Below, in pieces: positions 61,487 through 64,000 of a stretch of DNA of 64,000 nucleotides. The stretch covers positions 1-64,000 of the forward strand of contig NZ_NBYY01000016.1 of assembly GCF_002464935.1 (NCBI RefSeq), in the 5' to 3' direction. The notes beneath the pieces are model-generated. The model had not been told where the DNA came from. It searched no databases and saw nothing but the letters and a program-made list of their open reading frames with translations. The DNA is from Candidatus Enterovibrio escicola (GTDB lineage: Bacteria; Pseudomonadota; Gammaproteobacteria; Enterobacterales; Vibrionaceae). Both the position numbers and the translations under genes were made by a program. Position 1 is the first letter of the stretch, and each line of letters opens with the position of its first letter.

Positions 61487-62050
61487 ATGCGCACGTACCC
61501 AACATCACGCTCAATTGAGCAGATCGTTAACGAGATATTGGAAAAGGAAGGCCACCGTTCTAATGATGCCAACGACATGGGCGGTGATACCACTTGGGAA
61601 ATTACCGAAGTAACAGCAAGGAATAACGGATACACCGGGCCAATGTCCGAACTGACCCAAAGCATTACATGCAAAATCTACACCAAACAGTACATCTCAG
61701 CGCCTCGATTTGACGATATTCACGCAGTAAGCAGCGTTCTTTGTGAAGAAGTGATTGATACAGGCATTAACATGGGTCAGTCAACCGCAGCCAAGTTCCT
61801 GCAACGTTGGCTCAATGTGTACAACAACCAACAAACGCTTTATCCAGACCTAGTCGTTGATGGCCACATTGGCATAGCAACAGTCAGTTCACTGAAAGCG
61901 TTCCTGAAACATCGTGGTATAGAAGGTGAATTGGTGCTGTAGCAGTCTCTCAACTGTAGCCAAGGCGCAAGATACTTAGATATCTCAGAAGCCAGAAAAC
62001 GCAACGAAACCTTTACCTATGGATGGCTGAAAAACCGCGTCGGAATGTAG
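61487..62050 (+). pseudogene. Phage endolysin (GH108-type muramidase) with one amber codon
   Basis: The frame encodes SIEQIVNEILEKEGHRSNDA, MGGDTTWEITEVTARNNGYT, IYTKQYISAPRFDDI, GQSTAAKFLQRWLNVYNNQQ and YPDLVVDGHIGIATVSSLKA: the GH108 layout with the EGG-type catalytic Glu (here EKEGH) and a C-terminal peptidoglycan-binding domain. An amber codon at 61940-61942 is followed in frame by QSLNCSQGARYLDISEARKR, NETFTYGWLKNRVGM and a natural stop at 62050. The start could also be ATG 61457. The read-through form would have the usual length of about 188 residues; the truncated form (152) keeps the catalytic part. Confidence 0.75.
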
Positions 62051-62180
62051 AAAGCGGTTCCAAAACTAATTTGTAACCTTTTGATTCATAAGCGCTTATA
62101 AGATTCAGAATGTCGTATTGTATAAGCATAAAATCAGGTGATTGTCGTTATTTATCAATATGATAGGTAAGTGATAAGAT

Positions 62181-62233
62181 TGTCATGGGGTGGCAGGGGT
62201 CAAGAGTTCGAATCTCTTCAGACCGACCATTAT
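62181..62233 (+). other. Island attachment site, right (attR): tRNA-Pro 3' half
   Basis: 52 of 53 bases equal 50023-50075. It lacks the acceptor 5' strand and D-arm, so it is not a second tRNA gene. A 12-bp palindrome ATAAGCGCTTAT lies about 80 bp to its left, inside the island. Confidence 0.92.
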
Positions 62234-62235
62234 AT

Positions 62236-62410
62236 ATAGCTAGATCAAAATAAATTGGCATAATCCATAACAATTATGGCTTGCTCTGGAACTTTCGGAA
62301 GTAAATCTTGTTCGATCCATACGTGAAATACCTCCGCATTCACACTTACAATTACTATGTTAAGCGTTAAAAAATATAATTGAGATAGCACGCCAATGGC
62401 GTTAACTCTT
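62236..62410 (-). mobile_element. IS630-family fragment
   Basis: The minus strand reads VNAEVFHVWIEQDLLPKVPE and QAIIVMDYA-type codons, the same segment as 25090-25200 on the plus strand. It begins two bases from the attR repeat. Confidence 0.55.
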
Positions 62411-62511
62411 CCTTTAGAGTGCCCATTATGAACTCCATAGCATCGACTTCCTTTTTAAGAGTAACCATATGTTTGAGGCATACTCTGGGCAAACCTACTT
62501 TCATCTACTTA

Positions 62512-63408
62512 ACCTGAGCTGCGCATAAGAAATGAACTAAATTTCAAAGTCGCGAGTCTGATCGCTTAAAAAACTATCGCCTGCATAAGGACTTAGATAT
62601 GAATAACCTAGATGCTATTTTCGTCGATGTCTACGACTTTTACCAGACTGTCCTCCCTGCATGGGAAAAACACCTCATTATCTTCTAGTATCAAATAAAG
62701 AAACAAGCTTTCTCACCTCTCCGTTAACGAAGTGATGACGATAGTGATAGCTCTCCATCAATTAGGGTATCGAGACTTTAAGACCTATTACATCCACTTT
62801 GTTTGCCGTTACCTCACCAACGAATTTCCTTAGTTAGTCAGTTACACACGAGTGCTCAAGATCATGAAAGGTGTTTTGGTTCCGATTTACTCTTACCTCA
62901 TTCACCGTCAGGAAAGCCCTACGGGGATTGCCTTCTTTCATTCGTCTAAGCTACAGGTTTGTCACAACCTACATATTCTCAGACATCAGGTTTTTAAATG
63001 TACCGCGAAGCTAGGAAAAAGAACGATGGCTAACGTGGATGATAAAAAACCTGTGTCAGAAATGGCTGACGAACTTTGGGATGTTTATACGGAGACAAAG
63101 GTTATATTTCTGCTCCATTGGAGCGGGAACTCGCAGACAAGGGAGTAACACTGATAACGGGTGTGAAAAAACATGATATCCAAAGTGATGAAACTTTGGA
63201 ATCGTCTGATGCTCCGAAAACGATTTATTATTGAAACCGTTTTTGACCAACTAAAGAAATATCCCAAATCGAGCATTCTCGGCATCGTAATTCTATCAAC
63301 TTTATGGTTAACTTGCTGGCGGAGCTTATCGCGTATTCATTTCAACCAAAGAAGCCGAGCAGCAAGATAACTCGACTTGATAAGCAAGCGATTATGTAGA
63401 TCTGAGGT
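62512..63408 (+). mobile_element. IS982-family element, decayed
   Basis: The left terminus is ACCTGAGCTGCGCATAAG and the right TTATGTAGATCTGAGGT, 897 bp. About 70 bp are missing near 63,030 (the MGWF...VTT segment is skipped, RTMANVDDKKPVSEMADELW being joined directly). Other pieces: [37 protein letters not shown]. Confidence 0.86.
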
Positions 63409-63410
63409 TA

Positions 63411-63545
63411 ATTATAATGCTTAAGTTAGTGAAGATCTGGTAAATATGAAAGCGATGAAGAAAGTTATAAGACTCGGTATGCCTGTTCGCCATCAGAGAA
63501 ATTAAGACTGTAAGACAATTTGAATCAGTACGTTATAGGCCTTTT
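63411..63545 (+). mobile_element. IS5-family (IS903-like) 3' end fragment
   Basis: It matches the last codons of the transposase (MKAMKKVIRLGMPVRHQRN) and the 3' end seen at 35,400-35,500 (AATCAGTACGTTATAGGCC). Only about 130 bp. Confidence 0.65.
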
Positions 63546-63746
63546 TTAATCAAAAATACCGAATAGATAACCTAGTTTCAAGTGCTCTGTCGTGCTCCTT
63601 GCGTATTCATACATGGATAATTTTTGTCGCTTACGTTCAATTAATATTTTTTATGGCTTAGGTAAAAATATGCACTTTTTACTTGTTATTTAAGTCGTTA
63701 ATATTCAGGATGAGCTAGGAATCCGGAACAAGGAGTTTGAAAGAGG

Positions 63747-64000
63747 ATGAAAAGAGTAGGCTTAGTTGGCTGGCGAGGTATGGTGGGTTCTGTACTTATG
63801 CAACGTATGGTAGAGGAACGTACTTTTGACACTATCGATCCGATCTTTTATAGCACCTCTCAAGTAGGTATTCCAGCACCTGATTATGGTAAAGATGCAG
63901 GTCTTCTTAAAGATGCCTTTGACATCGAAGGCTTGAGAACACTGGATGTCGTTATCACCTGTCAAGGTAGCAGGTATACAGAAGCAGTTTATCCAAAGTT
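63747..64000 (+). CDS. asd: Aspartate-semialdehyde dehydrogenase, N-terminal part (runs off the window)
   Basis: Asd makes aspartate semialdehyde for lysine, diaminopimelate, threonine and methionine synthesis. The first 84 codons are present: MKRVGLVGWRGMVGSVLMQR with the NADP-binding GWRGMVG loop, MVEERTFDTIDPIFYSTSQV, and LRTLDVVITCQGSRYTEAVY. These match E. coli Asd closely. AGGAG and AGAGG precede the ATG. The open frame continues past the window edge. Confidence 0.95.
   Translation, partial: MKRVGLVGWRGMVGSVLMQRMVEERTFDTIDPIFYSTSQVGIPAPDYGKDAGLLKDAFDIEGLRTLDVVITCQGSRYTEAVYPK

Larger units (their letters stand above)
50072..62233. mobile_element. Genomic island / decayed prophage integrated at tRNA-Pro
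   Basis: A 12.2-kb island bounded by the 53-bp repeats. The minus-strand block nearest the tRNA (50.2-53.5 kb) is an integrase and phage packaging module; 54.1-57.5 kb is a type I-F cas operon; 57.7-59.5 kb is IS605-type; 59.5-60.8 kb has a GroES-like gene and a XerD-like recombinase; 61.5-62.0 kb is an endolysin on the plus strand. GC content is visibly higher than in the IS-rich surroundings. Both recombinases, the terminase and three of four cas genes are broken, so it can no longer excise or interfere by itself. Confidence 0.88.

Noticed and set aside
50885-62050. Amber codon reassigned to glutamine in the island phage
   Set aside because: Several stops are TAG at Gln-like positions, but TAA and TGA stops and frameshifts occur in the same genes, and host genes nearby use normal stops. 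Decay explains it better.
62181-62229. Second tRNA-Pro gene
   Set aside because: Only the anticodon arm, T-arm and 3' acceptor strand are present; it is the attR copy.

Overview
The window reads as a chromosomal segment of a gammaproteobacterium of the Vibrionaceae type whose genome is decaying under insertion sequences. The intact genes (cysB, asmA, fnr-uspE, cspD, clpS-clpA, rsxABCDGE-nth, ndk, yejM, start of asd) are close to their Vibrio and E. coli counterparts, and fnr-uspE, cspD/clpS-clpA and rsxABCDGE-nth are neighbourhoods conserved in that group. Roughly half of the window is broken insertion sequences. This combination of a housekeeping core, many pseudogenes and massive IS expansion resembles host-restricted symbionts such as the Enterovibrio light-organ symbionts of anglerfish; that assignment is inference, not something the sequence proves.

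Region by region: 1-1.7 kb IS982 and IS5 remnants; 1.7-2.7 kb cysB; 2.8-3.6 kb internally deleted IS982 with a 6-bp target duplication; 3.7-5.8 kb asmA; 6-8.5 kb IS5, IS30, IS982 and IS200-type pieces; 9-10.8 kb fnr-uspE; 11.4-15.8 kb IS982, a first remnant of a temperate T7-like phage, IS66, IS91 and IS30; 16.2 kb cspD; 17.2-20.7 kb IS256, IS5, IS982 and IS30 separating cspD from clpS-clpA (21.0-23.6 kb); 23.8-25.4 kb IS5-like, IS982, IS630; 25.6-31.6 kb the intact rsxABCDGE-nth operon; 31.6-32.7 kb decayed phage-type genes (DNA adenine methyltransferase, DUF3850); 33.0 kb ndk between head-to-head IS5 ends; 33.5-35.5 kb an IS5 split by an IS982; 36.1-42.6 kb an IS66 transposase gene split by a T7-like prophage remnant (integrase, winged-helix protein, terminase large subunit fused by deletion to a single-subunit RNA polymerase); 42.6-46.1 kb more remnants; 46.4-48.3 kb yejM; 48.3-49.8 kb IS982 and IS5.

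From 49,995 to 62,233 there is a tRNA-Pro(GGG) gene followed by a 12-kb genomic island. A 53-bp copy of the tRNA 3' half (one mismatch) sits at the far end. The island carries a decayed phage packaging module (integrase, terminase large and small subunits), a decayed type I-F CRISPR interference operon (cas8f, cas5f, cas7f broken; cas6f open) with one orphan I-F repeat, an IS605-type element, a XerD-like recombinase overlapping a GroES-like gene, and an endolysin interrupted by one amber codon. No cas1 or cas2-3 is visible.

The window ends with IS630, IS982 and IS5 pieces and the first 84 codons of asd. The most notable content is the pair of dying phage-derived systems: an integrated T7-type phage with its own RNA polymerase, and a CRISPR-Cas module whose array has collapsed to a single repeat.
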